Origin: a bacterium
GTDB lineage: Bacteria > Patescibacteriota > Minisyncoccia > Minisyncoccales > UBA10102
Assembly: GCA_030647175.1 (NCBI GenBank)
Contig: JAUSJU010000034.1
Span: 1-9,107, forward strand
Reading direction: 5' to 3'
DNA length: 9,107 nucleotides
Positions 1 to 6,139 of the stretch are shown piece by piece (the stretch's first letter is position 1; each line of letters starts with the position of its first letter). The notes below the pieces were generated by a model. The model was not told the DNA's origin and did no database searches. It worked only from the letters and a program-made list of their open reading frames with translations. A program made the translations under genes and the position numbers.

Positions 1-19
1 AGACGTTCTGCAGAAAGCG

Positions 20-28
20 TGCTACCCT
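20..28 (+). promoter_or_regulatory. possible extended -10 box of the yjbQ-like gene
   Basis: TGC followed by TACCCT (23-28) fits a weak extended -10 element (TGN-TANNNT). Its last base is 6 nt before the ATG at 35, so transcription would begin at or next to the start codon. No Shine-Dalgarno sequence precedes this ATG. The window edge removes any -35 region. The match is weak alone; it gains some support because three other genes here show the same arrangement. Confidence 0.35.
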
Positions 29-34
29 AAATCT

Positions 35-424
35 ATGAGGGAACTTCTCATCCATACGAAAAAGGAACGAGAGATCAAAGATATCACCTCAGATATTCAA
101 GAGGTTGTGAAAGAGCAGGGGATGCAAGAAGGGCTTTGCTCCCTGTTCCTCACCCATACTTCAGCAGCTCTCACGACAGCTGACTTAGACAGGGGGACGG
201 ATCTGGATATGTTAGATGCCTTTGAAGCCATGGTGCCAAAGCTCAACTTCCGGCATCCCCACAATCCAGAGCACGTGAAAGACCATATTGTAGCCTCCCT
301 TATCGGGCCTTCTCTTGCAGTTCCCGTAGAGAAAGGAGAACTGCTTCTGGGTCCCTGGCAGAAGATCGTGCTCGTGGAGCTGGGAGGTCCGAGAGAACGA
401 ACCATCGCCATAACCTTTTCATAA
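35..424 (+). CDS. yjbQ: YjbQ/UPF0047 family protein
   Basis: A 129-aa protein of normal full length for the UPF0047 (YjbQ) family, which forms small trimeric cytosolic enzymes. Visible family signatures are THTSAAL (40-46), an H-x-H-N segment near 74-77, HIVASLIGPS (84-93), LGPWQ (105-109) and GGPRER (117-122). E. coli YjbQ has a weak thiamine-phosphate-synthase activity able to replace ThiE, but the physiological role of the family is unsettled, so thiamine synthesis should not be assumed here; no other thiamine gene is in the window. The ATG at 35 fits the family N-terminus and has no Shine-Dalgarno site, consistent with a leaderless transcript. The stop codon overlaps the ATG of the following nuclease gene (TAATG), so the two are probably translationally coupled. 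Family assignment is confident; function is not. Confidence 0.9.
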   Translation: MRELLIHTKKEREIKDITSDIQEVVKEQGMQEGLCSLFLTHTSAALTTADLDRGTDLDMLDAFEAMVPKLNFRHPHNPEHVKDHIVASLIGPSLAVPVEKGELLLGPWQKIVLVELGGPRERTIAITFS

Positions 425-1200
425 TGCCTTCATATTCTGGAATACGTACAAGAAATCTGTTCAACCCTTCGTCCAAGGAGCCTTTTACCTTGAGCCGCAC
501 GAAGCTAGACTTGTTTATTAAATGCCCGAGGTGTTTTTACCTTGATCTGCGTCTGGGAGTAGGCCAGCCTCCGGGATACCCGTTCAGCTTGAATAACGCG
601 GTAGATGGTCTCATGAAGAAAGAGTTTGATATCTACCGGGCAGACAAGACTGCACATCCCTTGATGGCCGCATACGGCATATCGGCGGTTCCTTTCGCGC
701 ACGCAAAGCTGGATGAATGGCGGGACGCAAGAACGAGAGGAGTAAAAGCCCTGCATGAGCCTTCCAACCTCATTCTTCGGGGAGGGATTGACGACGTATG
801 GGTGAATTCAGAGGGGGATCTTCATATCGTTGACTACAAGGCAACAGCCAAAGCCAGCGAGGTCACCATTGATGAAGAATGGCAGGGCGGGTACAAGCGC
901 CAGATTGAAATATATCAATGGCTGTTCCGCCACAACGGATTCAAGGTTTCTCCCATAGGATACTTCGTCTACGTGAACGGAAAGATGGACAGGAAAGCTT
1001 TTGACGCAAAGCTTGAGTTCGACGTGAAGATTCTTCCGTACGAAGGTTCGGATTCTTGGGTAGATGAGGCATTAATGAAGGCAAAAGCATACCTTGTTTC
1101 CGCAAAGATCCCTTCTCCGGGGTCAGACTGTGAGTTCTGCGATTACCGGGAAGCGGTACGGGAAGTACTGCAGCCTTTCCTCAAAGAAAAGAGCGCGTGA
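424..1200 (+). CDS. PD-(D/E)XK nuclease family protein with paired CxxC motifs
   Basis: A 258-aa protein with the core of the RecB/Cas4-like PD-(D/E)XK nuclease fold: acidic residues in GGIDDVW (120-126; D123/D124), then HIVDYKAT (134-141; D137-x-K139), then a helix with Q160-I-E-I-Y-Q165, the usual RecB-type glutamine position. C34-x2-C37 near the N-terminus and C236-x2-C239 near the C-terminus bracket the domain, as expected for a cluster or metal site stapling the nuclease together. Cas4 and AddB use a 1+3 cysteine layout, so this 2+2 pattern differs. Predicted soluble, acting on DNA ends or single strands (inference). The N-terminal MPSY...RTRNLFNP stretch resembles proteins I recall as widespread in Parcubacteria. 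The start overlaps the yjbQ stop by 1 nt. No cas1, cas2 or helicase gene is adjacent, so it is not called Cas4, AddB or RecB. No clear terminator follows. Confidence 0.8.
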   Translation: MPSYSGIRTRNLFNPSSKEPFTLSRTKLDLFIKCPRCFYLDLRLGVGQPPGYPFSLNNAVDGLMKKEFDIYRADKTAHPLMAAYGISAVPFAHAKLDEWRDARTRGVKALHEPSNLILRGGIDDVWVNSEGDLHIVDYKATAKASEVTIDEEWQGGYKRQIEIYQWLFRHNGFKVSPIGYFVYVNGKMDRKAFDAKLEFDVKILPYEGSDSWVDEALMKAKAYLVSAKIPSPGSDCEFCDYREAVREVLQPFLKEKSA

Positions 1201-1204
1201 GTCA

Positions 1205-1232
1205 TTGACAAAGCGCGAAATAGCGATATATT
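1205..1232 (+). promoter_or_regulatory. near-consensus sigma70-type promoter of the zinc-ribbon gene
   Basis: A perfect -35 TTGACA (1205-1210) is separated by 16 nt from TATATT (1227-1232), five of six matches to the -10 consensus. Transcription would start near 1239, giving a leader of about 23 nt that contains the AGGAGG Shine-Dalgarno site before the ATG at 1262. It begins 5 nt after the preceding nuclease's stop codon. This is the best two-box promoter in the window. Confidence 0.7.
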
Positions 1233-1261
1233 ACAACCAGCGTATCGGTATAGGAGGGACC

Positions 1262-1441
1262 ATGCTCTTTGCCACGAAGTCTTGTCCGAAATGCCGCGGG
1301 GACGTATTCGAGGAACGAGACCAATACGGACCCTACCTCAACTGTCTCCAATGCGGGCGCTTAAAAGATCTTCAAGGGCCTAGCAGCATGAGTTGGGTGA
1401 CGGAAGTATCTTCTGCCAAACAACTCCCAGTTTCTTCGTAA
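1262..1441 (+). CDS. small zinc-ribbon protein
   Basis: A 59-aa protein with one four-cysteine zinc ribbon: C-P-K-C at 8-11 and C-L-Q-C at 28-31 (C8-x2-C11-x16-C28-x2-C31), with an aromatic/acidic linker between the knuckles (DQYGPY) and a serine-rich tail. It should bind one zinc ion. A role in nucleic-acid binding or as a small adaptor is only an inference. The open frame extends upstream to 1094, but that part overlaps the nuclease gene. The ATG at 1262 is chosen because AGGAGG lies 4 nt upstream and the promoter at 1205-1232 directs transcription to just before it. The stop codon touches the terminator hairpin, so the gene looks monocistronic. It sits between two PD-(D/E)XK nuclease genes. 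I do not recognise a named family. Confidence 0.75.
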   Translation: MLFATKSCPKCRGDVFEERDQYGPYLNCLQCGRLKDLQGPSSMSWVTEVSSAKQLPVSS

Positions 1442-1467
1442 AAGGGCTTTCAGGGCCCTTTTTCTTT
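1440..1467 (+). terminator. intrinsic terminator after the zinc-ribbon gene
   Basis: An 8-bp stem AAAAGGGC (1440-1447) pairs with GCCCTTTT (1455-1462) around a 7-nt loop and runs straight into a T-rich tail (TTCTTTT). Its left arm starts inside the TAA stop codon (1439-1441). The -10 box of the next gene begins about 10 nt after the tail. Confidence 0.8.
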
Positions 1468-1473
1468 TGCCCG

Positions 1474-1482
1474 TGGTATATT
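1474..1482 (+). promoter_or_regulatory. extended -10 promoter of the second nuclease gene
   Basis: TGG followed by TATATT (1477-1482) is an extended -10 element. No -35 match is seen at the expected distance, which is typical of extended -10 promoters. The last base is 6 nt before the ATG at 1489, so transcription should start on or beside the A of ATG and the mRNA would be leaderless. There is no Shine-Dalgarno sequence. Confidence 0.6.
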
Positions 1483-1488
1483 GGGGAT

Positions 1489-2364
1489 ATGAAAAAGAAG
1501 AAAGAATTCGTGAAACCTCTGCGCCTCAGCTTTTCCCAGCTGATGACGTATGTGAGATGCCCTGAACATTATCTGTTTCGATACATCTTCGGCATTAGAA
1601 CTCCTTCTGGAAAAGCAATGAAACAGGGCTCTGCGCTCCACGATGCTATTGCAGAAGGGTACATGAGGAAAATGGAAGAAGGGAGAGCGCCTTCCATTCC
1701 GCAGGCCCAGGAGATGTACAGAAAGCTTTTGAGAAAGCACTTGGAAGACTACTATGAGGAGCTGGAAAGAGGTTCGTTTCTCATCACAAAAGAATTTCTC
1801 GCAAAGGAACGCAAGGTGAGCTCTTCTGACCTTTTGGATGCCGGCACAAGAGGGATAGCCGTCTACAAGAAAGAGATTGAGCGGAGAACGGACCCCTTGT
1901 TCGCAGAAGAGCCCTTTGAGATCCCTTTGCGAAACAATATAGAGCTTGTCGGAAGGATCGACCTCGTGGACACCTCGCACATTCTCCATGAAACCAAGAC
2001 CACGAAGAAGAAGCCGGTTCTTCAGCAGACATCTCTAGATCCTCAGCTTGCCTTCTATCAGTTTGCCTACGAGTACCTGACGTCCCAGAAGCCAAAGTCC
2101 ATGGTCAAAGATTTTCTTATCCTGGGCAAGAAAGATGCTTTTGTTGTGAGGTATCCTGTGCGCAAAAGCGAAATCGGGAAAAATTCCTTGTTCCGCATTA
2201 TTGACGCCATCTCTTTTGCCGTACGAAACAATGTCTGGTATTGCGTGCATACAGCTGATTCCTGGGTGTGTTCTCAAGGGTGGTGCGGGTACTTCAAACT
2301 TCATCGAGAATTGAGGAAGGTGGGATTGGAAAGAATGAAACAAAAATACATGAATAAGAAATGA
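1489..2364 (+). CDS. PD-(D/E)XK nuclease family protein, Cas4/AddB-like cysteine layout
   Basis: A 291-aa protein of the RecB/Cas4-like PD-(D/E)XK superfamily. Motifs in order are the opening LSFSQLMTYVRCPEHYLF (13-30, with C24), GSALHDAI (47-54; H51, the conserved histidine), VGRIDLVD (154-161; D158), HETKTTKKK (167-175; E168-x-K170) and a Q186-containing helix (PQLAFYQFAYEYL). C252, C261 and C266 near the C-terminus together with C24 give a 1+3 layout like the 4Fe-4S cluster of Cas4 and AddB nucleases. Probable DNA exonuclease; the substrate is unknown. The frame is open upstream to 1393, but that part crosses a terminator and promoter, so the ATG at 1489, placed 6 nt after TATATT, is preferred. 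It is not a duplicate of the nuclease at 424-1200; the two share only the core motifs. It converges on a minus-strand membrane-protein gene. Confidence 0.8.
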   Translation: MKKKKEFVKPLRLSFSQLMTYVRCPEHYLFRYIFGIRTPSGKAMKQGSALHDAIAEGYMRKMEEGRAPSIPQAQEMYRKLLRKHLEDYYEELERGSFLITKEFLAKERKVSSSDLLDAGTRGIAVYKKEIERRTDPLFAEEPFEIPLRNNIELVGRIDLVDTSHILHETKTTKKKPVLQQTSLDPQLAFYQFAYEYLTSQKPKSMVKDFLILGKKDAFVVRYPVRKSEIGKNSLFRIIDAISFAVRNNVWYCVHTADSWVCSQGWCGYFKLHRELRKVGLERMKQKYMNKK

Positions 2365-2391
2365 AAAAGTCTGTGGATCACACAGACTTTT
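2365..2391. terminator. bidirectional intrinsic terminator between convergent genes
   Basis: A perfect 11-bp stem AAAAGTCTGTG (2365-2375) / CACAGACTTTT (2381-2391) has a 5-nt loop and T-runs on both strands. It starts directly after the plus-strand stop (2362-2364), and the stop codon of the minus-strand gene (2378-2380) lies inside its loop. One element therefore ends both genes. Confidence 0.85.
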
Positions 2392-2758
2392 CTGATCTCT
2401 CTCTTACGAGAGATTGAAGGCCCCAGCCAAAGATCATAGCCGTCATGCCTATAACGACGGTGCCCCCTGCGACCTCAAGGCCGGTCCTTAAGGAAAATCC
2501 AATCGCAAGCGTCATGACCAAAGTTATGGCGCATCCAATTGTCAGCCCGATGCTTATTCCAGGGAACTTCGTATATCCAAAGAGTAGGCAGAAAAGCGCA
2601 ATTGTTGCTGTCGCTTCCCAACCCGGTTGGACATTAAAGATTCGGTGCTCTATACTGGCAACGATACCAGCACAAAACCCTAGTAATGCCCCTGTGCCGA
2701 GCCCGACGCACAGGAGTTCACGCACAGTATATTTCCTCAGCGCTCGTTCAAACATCAT
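2378..2758 (-). CDS. small integral membrane protein, four predicted helices
   Basis: A 126-aa, strongly hydrophobic protein with no family I recognise. A short basic N-terminus (MMFERALRKYTVREL) leads into about four membrane-spanning stretches, near residues 15-36, 48-62, 66-88 and 93-114, followed by a charged C-terminal tail (RERSEKSV). The loops are short and glycine-rich helices dominate, as in small transporters or membrane scaffold proteins, but no catalytic motif is visible. The ATG at 2758 is supported by AAAGGAGAG 2-3 nt upstream on the minus strand; a second ATG follows immediately. It is transcribed divergently from the UMP kinase gene (88-nt gap) and ends in the loop of the shared terminator. 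The same DNA also holds a plus-strand frame of equal length, but this strand is preferred for its membrane-protein pattern, Shine-Dalgarno site and terminator. Confidence 0.7.
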   Translation of the reverse strand: MMFERALRKYTVRELLCVGLGTGALLGFCAGIVASIEHRIFNVQPGWEATATIALFCLLFGYTKFPGISIGLTIGCAITLVMTLAIGFSLRTGLEVAGGTVVIGMTAMIFGWGLQSLVRERSEKSV

Positions 2759-2820
2759 ACTCTCCTTTCAAAGAGCACTACCGACCAAACGCGTAACTAA
2801 GATACAGCATACTAGAGAAA

Positions 2821-2826
2821 TATAGT
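2821..2826 (+). promoter_or_regulatory. possible -10 box of the UMP kinase gene
   Basis: TATAGT matches five of six consensus positions and lies 20 nt before the ATG at 2847, leaving room for a short leader with the GGAG site at 2840-2843. No convincing -35 or TG extension accompanies it. The surrounding 88-nt gap (2759-2846) must also hold the promoter of the divergent membrane-protein gene, which I could not identify. Confidence 0.35.
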
Positions 2827-2846
2827 TTTGTCAATAACTGGAGCAC

Positions 2847-3578
2847 ATGGCCCAAATACATAATTCGCGATCATTCATTGTCATTGCATTAGGAGGTTCT
2901 CTCATCGCGCCTCGTGGGATAGAGCACGGAGTGATTGATATCGGATTCTTAAAGCGTTTCAGGTCTTTTCTTCTCAGAGAACTCAGGAGAAAACGGCGTT
3001 TTTGCCTTGTGATCGGAGGAGGGAAGATCACACGTCAGTACCAGCATGCGGCATCCAAGGTAGTTTCGGTTCCCTCAGAAGATCTGGATTGGATCGGAGT
3101 GCACGCCACCAGGCTTAACGCCCATTTACTGAGAACCATTTTCTATAAAGAAGCGTATCCCGTGATCGTAGACCATGATCCCACGCAGCAAGAAGCAGAC
3201 GCGCTTTTTTTCCAAAATCGCAATCTCATAATAGCTTCCGGATGGAAACCCGGATGGTCCACCGATTACGTTACAGTCAGGTTGGCCCAAAAGCTCCGCG
3301 GGAAGGAGGTCATCATTGCAGGGGACACCTCGTTTGTATACGACAAAGACCCCAAGAAGTTTCCCTCGGCAAAACCCGTGAAAGAAATATCCTGGCCGGC
3401 ATATGCCAAGCTTATTCCCAAGAAGTGGTCTCCGGGATTGTCTTCACCCGTAGATCCCGTTGCCACACAATTTGCTAAAACCATTGGCTTGAAAGCGAAG
3501 ATCCTGAAAGGGAGCGATCTGAAGAACTTTGGAAAGGCGATTAAGGGGGAGCCGTTCGTCGGGACGCTCATTGAATGA
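2847..3578 (+). CDS. pyrH: UMP kinase, archaeal-type amino acid kinase family
   Basis: A 243-aa amino acid kinase-fold protein that should phosphorylate UMP to UDP with ATP in the cytosol, a step of pyrimidine nucleotide synthesis. Visible motifs are ALGGSLI (14-20), VIGGGKITR (55-63), DWIGVHATRLNA (81-92), KPGWSTDY (134-141), YDKDPKKFPSAK (165-176) and PVDPVA (201-206). The D-W-I-G...T-R-L-N-A and P-G-x-S-T-D patterns fit the archaeal-type UMP kinase subfamily (TIGR02076 type) better than ordinary bacterial PyrH. The length is close to that of the archaeal enzymes, with a slightly longer N-terminus. GGAG lies 3 nt before the ATG. The gene stands alone, divergent from the membrane protein and convergent with the minus-strand gene downstream. 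Another small-molecule kinase of the same fold cannot be excluded from sequence alone. Confidence 0.8.
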   Translation: MAQIHNSRSFIVIALGGSLIAPRGIEHGVIDIGFLKRFRSFLLRELRRKRRFCLVIGGGKITRQYQHAASKVVSVPSEDLDWIGVHATRLNAHLLRTIFYKEAYPVIVDHDPTQQEADALFFQNRNLIIASGWKPGWSTDYVTVRLAQKLRGKEVIIAGDTSFVYDKDPKKFPSAKPVKEISWPAYAKLIPKKWSPGLSSPVDPVATQFAKTIGLKAKILKGSDLKNFGKAIKGEPFVGTLIE

Positions 3579-3585
3579 AAATAAA

Positions 3586-3618
3586 AAGGACTGGGTGCAG
3601 AATATGCACGCAGTCCTT
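3586..3618. terminator. hairpin terminator between convergent genes
   Basis: AAGGACTG (3586-3593) pairs with CAGTCCTT (3611-3618). After one G/G mismatch the stem continues with GTGCA (3595-3599) / TGCAC (3605-3609) around a 5-nt loop. On the minus strand the stem is followed by TTTTTATTTT-type sequence, so it should mainly end the minus-strand gene (stop at 3624). On the plus strand the tail is poorer in T, so termination of the UMP kinase transcript may be weaker. Confidence 0.75.
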
Positions 3619-3623
3619 GTCTG

Positions 3624-4085
3624 CTAGGGAAGGCTGGCGATTTCTCGATCTTGGAATACTCTCAGTTTTATGTGACACAGACCAAAGATGATGTTGAATA
3701 CCATCCAGGCAATCGCTTCGTCAACCTGGCTGTATGAGCCAGAAACAGATACGGCAAGCCCTGCATCTTCTGCCACAGCTCCTTGGTAGAGGCTATCTCC
3801 CGCTTCAAGAAGCCATGGCGCCTCATCTATGACTTTACGACTTGCGCGTCCTGTCCGAGACGAAACAAGGAGCTTCTCTAATGCGATCTGATGGAAATCC
3901 AGTTCCCATTTCTCTCTGGAGCCGAGTTCTTCCATGGTCCAGGTGAAAGGTTCTGGGAGTCCCTTCCCGGCTATCGCGATGACCACTCCTTTTGGTTGGC
4001 TCGTGGCTTCTGCACAAAGCCCGACGATGGCAGGAAGCGCAATTCTAATGGCATCCGCCGCTATGTCTCTGGTTAAAAGACCCAA
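3624..4085 (-). CDS. hypothetical protein, possible GlcG/HbpS-like fold
   Basis: A 153-aa cytosolic protein with no sure family. An N-terminal helix (TRDIAADAIRIALPAIVGLCAEA) is followed by a strand VVIAIAGKG (34-42), a stretch FHQIALEKLLVSSRTGRASRKV (64-85), and GAVAEDAGLAVSVSGSYSQVDEAIAWMV (102-129). The order helix, short beta strand, 'A-x-x-K...T' helix, then G-L-A-V-S-V-S-G...D-E-x-I-A resembles GlcG/HbpS (DUF336) proteins, where a G-V-S-G...D loop is typical. This is a remote resemblance only. The open frame runs up to an ATG at 4184, but that region overlaps the ychF promoter. The TTG at 4083-4085 is chosen because GGAGGT lies exactly 6 nt upstream on the minus strand and no Shine-Dalgarno supports the longer form. 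It is divergent from ychF. Confidence 0.6.
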   Translation of the reverse strand: MGLLTRDIAADAIRIALPAIVGLCAEATSQPKGVVIAIAGKGLPEPFTWTMEELGSREKWELDFHQIALEKLLVSSRTGRASRKVIDEAPWLLEAGDSLYQGAVAEDAGLAVSVSGSYSQVDEAIAWMVFNIIFGLCHIKLRVFQDREIASLP

Positions 4086-4091
4086 GGTAAC

Positions 4092-4097
4092 ACCTCC
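4092..4097 (-). promoter_or_regulatory. Shine-Dalgarno site fixing a TTG start
   Basis: On the minus strand GGAGGT is followed by 6 nt (GTTACC) and then TTG (4085-4083). This strong, well-spaced site argues for the TTG start and against the ATG 33 codons upstream. Confidence 0.7.
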
Positions 4098-4167
4098 ATT
4101 TTGTACTGAACTAAACAGGTCGTACCATAGAATAGAAGTTTTGGCAATATACCTTTGTATAGGAATC

Positions 4168-4176
4168 TGATATAAT
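4168..4176 (+). promoter_or_regulatory. consensus extended -10 promoter of the ychF operon
   Basis: TGA followed by a perfect TATAAT (4171-4176) is a full-consensus extended -10 element. Transcription should start near 4183, leaving a leader of about 5 nt before the ATG at 4189, too short for a Shine-Dalgarno site, and none is seen. A TTGGCA at 4141-4146 is 24 nt away and too distant to act as -35. Confidence 0.75.
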
Positions 4177-4188
4177 CCTTTCACCTAT

Positions 4189-5217
4189 ATGAATATTTCC
4201 GTCGGTATCGTGGGGTTGCCGAACGTGGGGAAGTCCACGCTTTTTAAGGCGCTCACGAAGAAACAGGTGGATATTGCGAACTATCCGTTCTGCACCATTG
4301 AACCAAATATAGGGATTGTAAAAGTGCCAGACGAACGTTTAGAAAAGCTCGCGCAATTATTCCATCCTCAGAAAACAATTCCTGCCATTGTGGAGTTCGT
4401 TGATATTGCGGGACTCGTCAAAGGAGCTCATGAAGGGGAGGGTTTGGGAAACCAATTTCTTTCTCATATCAGAGAAGTGCAGGCTATCTGCCACGTGGTG
4501 CGCTGTTTTGAAGATTCAGACATCGTGCACGTTCAAGAGGGTATTGATCCGGTACGAGACATAGATATCATCCATACCGAACTCCTTTTAAAAGATCTGG
4601 AAACGGTACGAAAGCGGATAGAAAAAGAACGGGGCCCGTATGATATACTGGATCAGCTTCAAAACGCCCTTGATAAAGGCATGTTTGCATCTCAGTTCGT
4701 AGAGAAGAATCCAGAAGCTGCAGATATAGCGGGAGAGCTTCAGCTCCTCACTTCAAAGCCTCTTTTCTATGTCTGCAATTCTCATACCCAGAATCTTCCA
4801 AAGGCTCTTGAAGAGTTGTTCGCTCGGGAGAAACGGCTCTACACGATAATGAACCTGAAAGAAGAATTGGACATAGAAGAGTTGGGGAAAGAAGCATCGG
4901 AAGAATTGAAGTTAAAACCCAAGCTCCCGGAATTGGTTCACACGGCATACAAGCTTCTTGATCTGATTACGTTCTTTACAGCTGGTGCAGATGAAGTCCG
5001 TGCGTGGACCATACGAAAGGGAGATAAAGCTCCTGATGCGGGAGGCGCCATCCACAGCGATTTCAAAGAGAAATTCATTAGAGCGGCGATCATTCATTGG
5101 GATAAGCTTATTGAAGCAGGAGGAGTCGCAGAAGCGATGGCTAAGGGATGGTTGCGCACGGAAGGGAAGGAGTACGTGGTGCGCGATGGAGACGTGATAG
5201 AAATCAAGCACGGGTAA
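4189..5217 (+). CDS. ychF: redox-regulated ATPase/GTPase YchF (Obg family)
   Basis: A 342-aa TRAFAC-class P-loop protein of the YchF/OLA1 family, which associates with ribosomes and prefers ATP over GTP. It shows the P-loop GLPNVGKST (9-17), switch segment NYPFCTIEPN (31-40), Walker B/G3 DIAGLVKGAHEGEGLGN (72-88), and a C-terminal TGS domain ending in the YchF signature DEVRAWTIRKG...DFKEKFIRAAI...EGKEYVVRDGDVIEIKHG. The fourth nucleotide motif, normally N-x-x-E in this family, reads N197-S-H-T200 here, so the acidic base-reading residue is absent. The protein is somewhat shorter than the usual ~363 aa. The start is the first ATG after the extended -10 box; no Shine-Dalgarno. It heads an operon: the EamA gene begins 1 nt after its stop. 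Confidence 0.95.
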   Translation: MNISVGIVGLPNVGKSTLFKALTKKQVDIANYPFCTIEPNIGIVKVPDERLEKLAQLFHPQKTIPAIVEFVDIAGLVKGAHEGEGLGNQFLSHIREVQAICHVVRCFEDSDIVHVQEGIDPVRDIDIIHTELLLKDLETVRKRIEKERGPYDILDQLQNALDKGMFASQFVEKNPEAADIAGELQLLTSKPLFYVCNSHTQNLPKALEELFAREKRLYTIMNLKEELDIEELGKEASEELKLKPKLPELVHTAYKLLDLITFFTAGADEVRAWTIRKGDKAPDAGGAIHSDFKEKFIRAAIIHWDKLIEAGGVAEAMAKGWLRTEGKEYVVRDGDVIEIKHG

Positions 5218-5218
5218 T

Positions 5219-6139
5219 ATGAAGATTTCTCAGAAACAGATCGGGATTGTAGCGTTGTTAACCACGGTACTCTTGTGGGGTCCAGGACCCGTGGTCACAA
5301 AACTTGCCCTGCAAGAAATCCCCCAATTTTCATTGGCATTCATGGGAAGGCTGCTCGCTCTTTTCTGCATGATCGTTGTGTTTCTCCCTCGAGGATTCTT
5401 CCGCATTGAAAAGAAAGATGCGCTGCAGTTTTTCTTTGCGGGGCTTTTGGGCCAAGGGTTAAATCTCAGTTTTTTCTTCTATGCCATCCAGCACACGTCA
5501 GCGATTACCGCTCAGTCAATCATGACCTTGGCTCCCATTGCCACGGCATTATTCGCCTTCTTTTTTTTGAAAGAGCGCATTACTTCTCTTCAGATAGGAG
5601 GAGCGTTTCTGGGATTGGCGGGAGCATTCGTTATTATATGGGGCGGAACATCCGAGGGTTGGAGCAACGGCTCTTTGCTTGCAAATCTTTTTCTTTTCTT
5701 CTCAATGTTGAGCTGGGTTGGGTACATACTGATTTCCAAAAAACTCTCCGTTCGGTATTCTCCCATCACCATTACCGCGTATTCTATTCTTGTCGGGTCC
5801 ATATTCTTCCTGCCACTTGCTCTTACTGAGAACCTCATAGGGAATGCATGGATTTCTTCAGTAGGCTTTCATGGATGGTTCGGATTGATCTATCAGGGAA
5901 TATTCGCGTCGCTTCTTGCATTCTTGGCCTATCAAGTAGGCCTTAAGCTCACCAGCGCATTTGTTGCTGGCATGGTATTGTATCTTAATCCTGTGACAAC
6001 CACGCTCTTTGCCGTCCCCATACTCAACGAGAAGATCTCCATGCCTTTCATCGTTGGCACGAGCCTTATTCTTGCGGGCTCTTTCATCGCGACACAGTTT
6101 GAGACACTAAGAAATCATATGAGAAAAAGAGCGCAATGA
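5219..6139 (+). CDS. EamA/DMT-family transporter
   Basis: A 306-aa integral membrane protein with about ten hydrophobic segments arranged as two EamA repeats (roughly residues 8-140 and 150-295), the standard layout and length of drug/metabolite transporter (DMT) superfamily members. First-repeat landmarks are LLWGPGPVVTK near the N-terminus, LQEIPQFSLAFMGRL, and A-P-I-A-T-A-L-F...FLKERIT followed by G-G-A-F-L-G-L-A-G-A. The second repeat shows LNPVTTTLFAVPILNEKIS followed by G-T-S-L-I-L-A-G, the matching element. Members export or import metabolites such as amino acids or nucleotide precursors; the substrate cannot be read from sequence. The ATG is 1 nt after the ychF stop with no good Shine-Dalgarno, suggesting reinitiation, and the 3' end overlaps the next gene by 4 nt (ATGA). 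Confidence 0.9.
   Translation: MKISQKQIGIVALLTTVLLWGPGPVVTKLALQEIPQFSLAFMGRLLALFCMIVVFLPRGFFRIEKKDALQFFFAGLLGQGLNLSFFFYAIQHTSAITAQSIMTLAPIATALFAFFFLKERITSLQIGGAFLGLAGAFVIIWGGTSEGWSNGSLLANLFLFFSMLSWVGYILISKKLSVRYSPITITAYSILVGSIFFLPLALTENLIGNAWISSVGFHGWFGLIYQGIFASLLAFLAYQVGLKLTSAFVAGMVLYLNPVTTTLFAVPILNEKISMPFIVGTSLILAGSFIATQFETLRNHMRKRAQ

Noticed and set aside
1393..1488. Longer N-terminus of the second nuclease
   Set aside because: This stretch overlaps the zinc-ribbon gene's end, its terminator and the extended -10 box. The ATG at 1489 is the natural start.
424..2364. CRISPR-Cas4 or RecBCD/AddAB assignment of the two nucleases
   Set aside because: No repeats, cas1/cas2, or helicase genes are in the window, and the first protein's cysteine layout is not Cas4-like. 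Only the superfamily is supported.
2445..2825. Plus-strand 126-codon frame opposite the small membrane protein
   Set aside because: It lies on the other strand of a gene with a Shine-Dalgarno site, clear membrane helices and a terminator. The equal length is coincidence, and its protein is rich in Pro, Ser and Thr as expected for a shadow frame.
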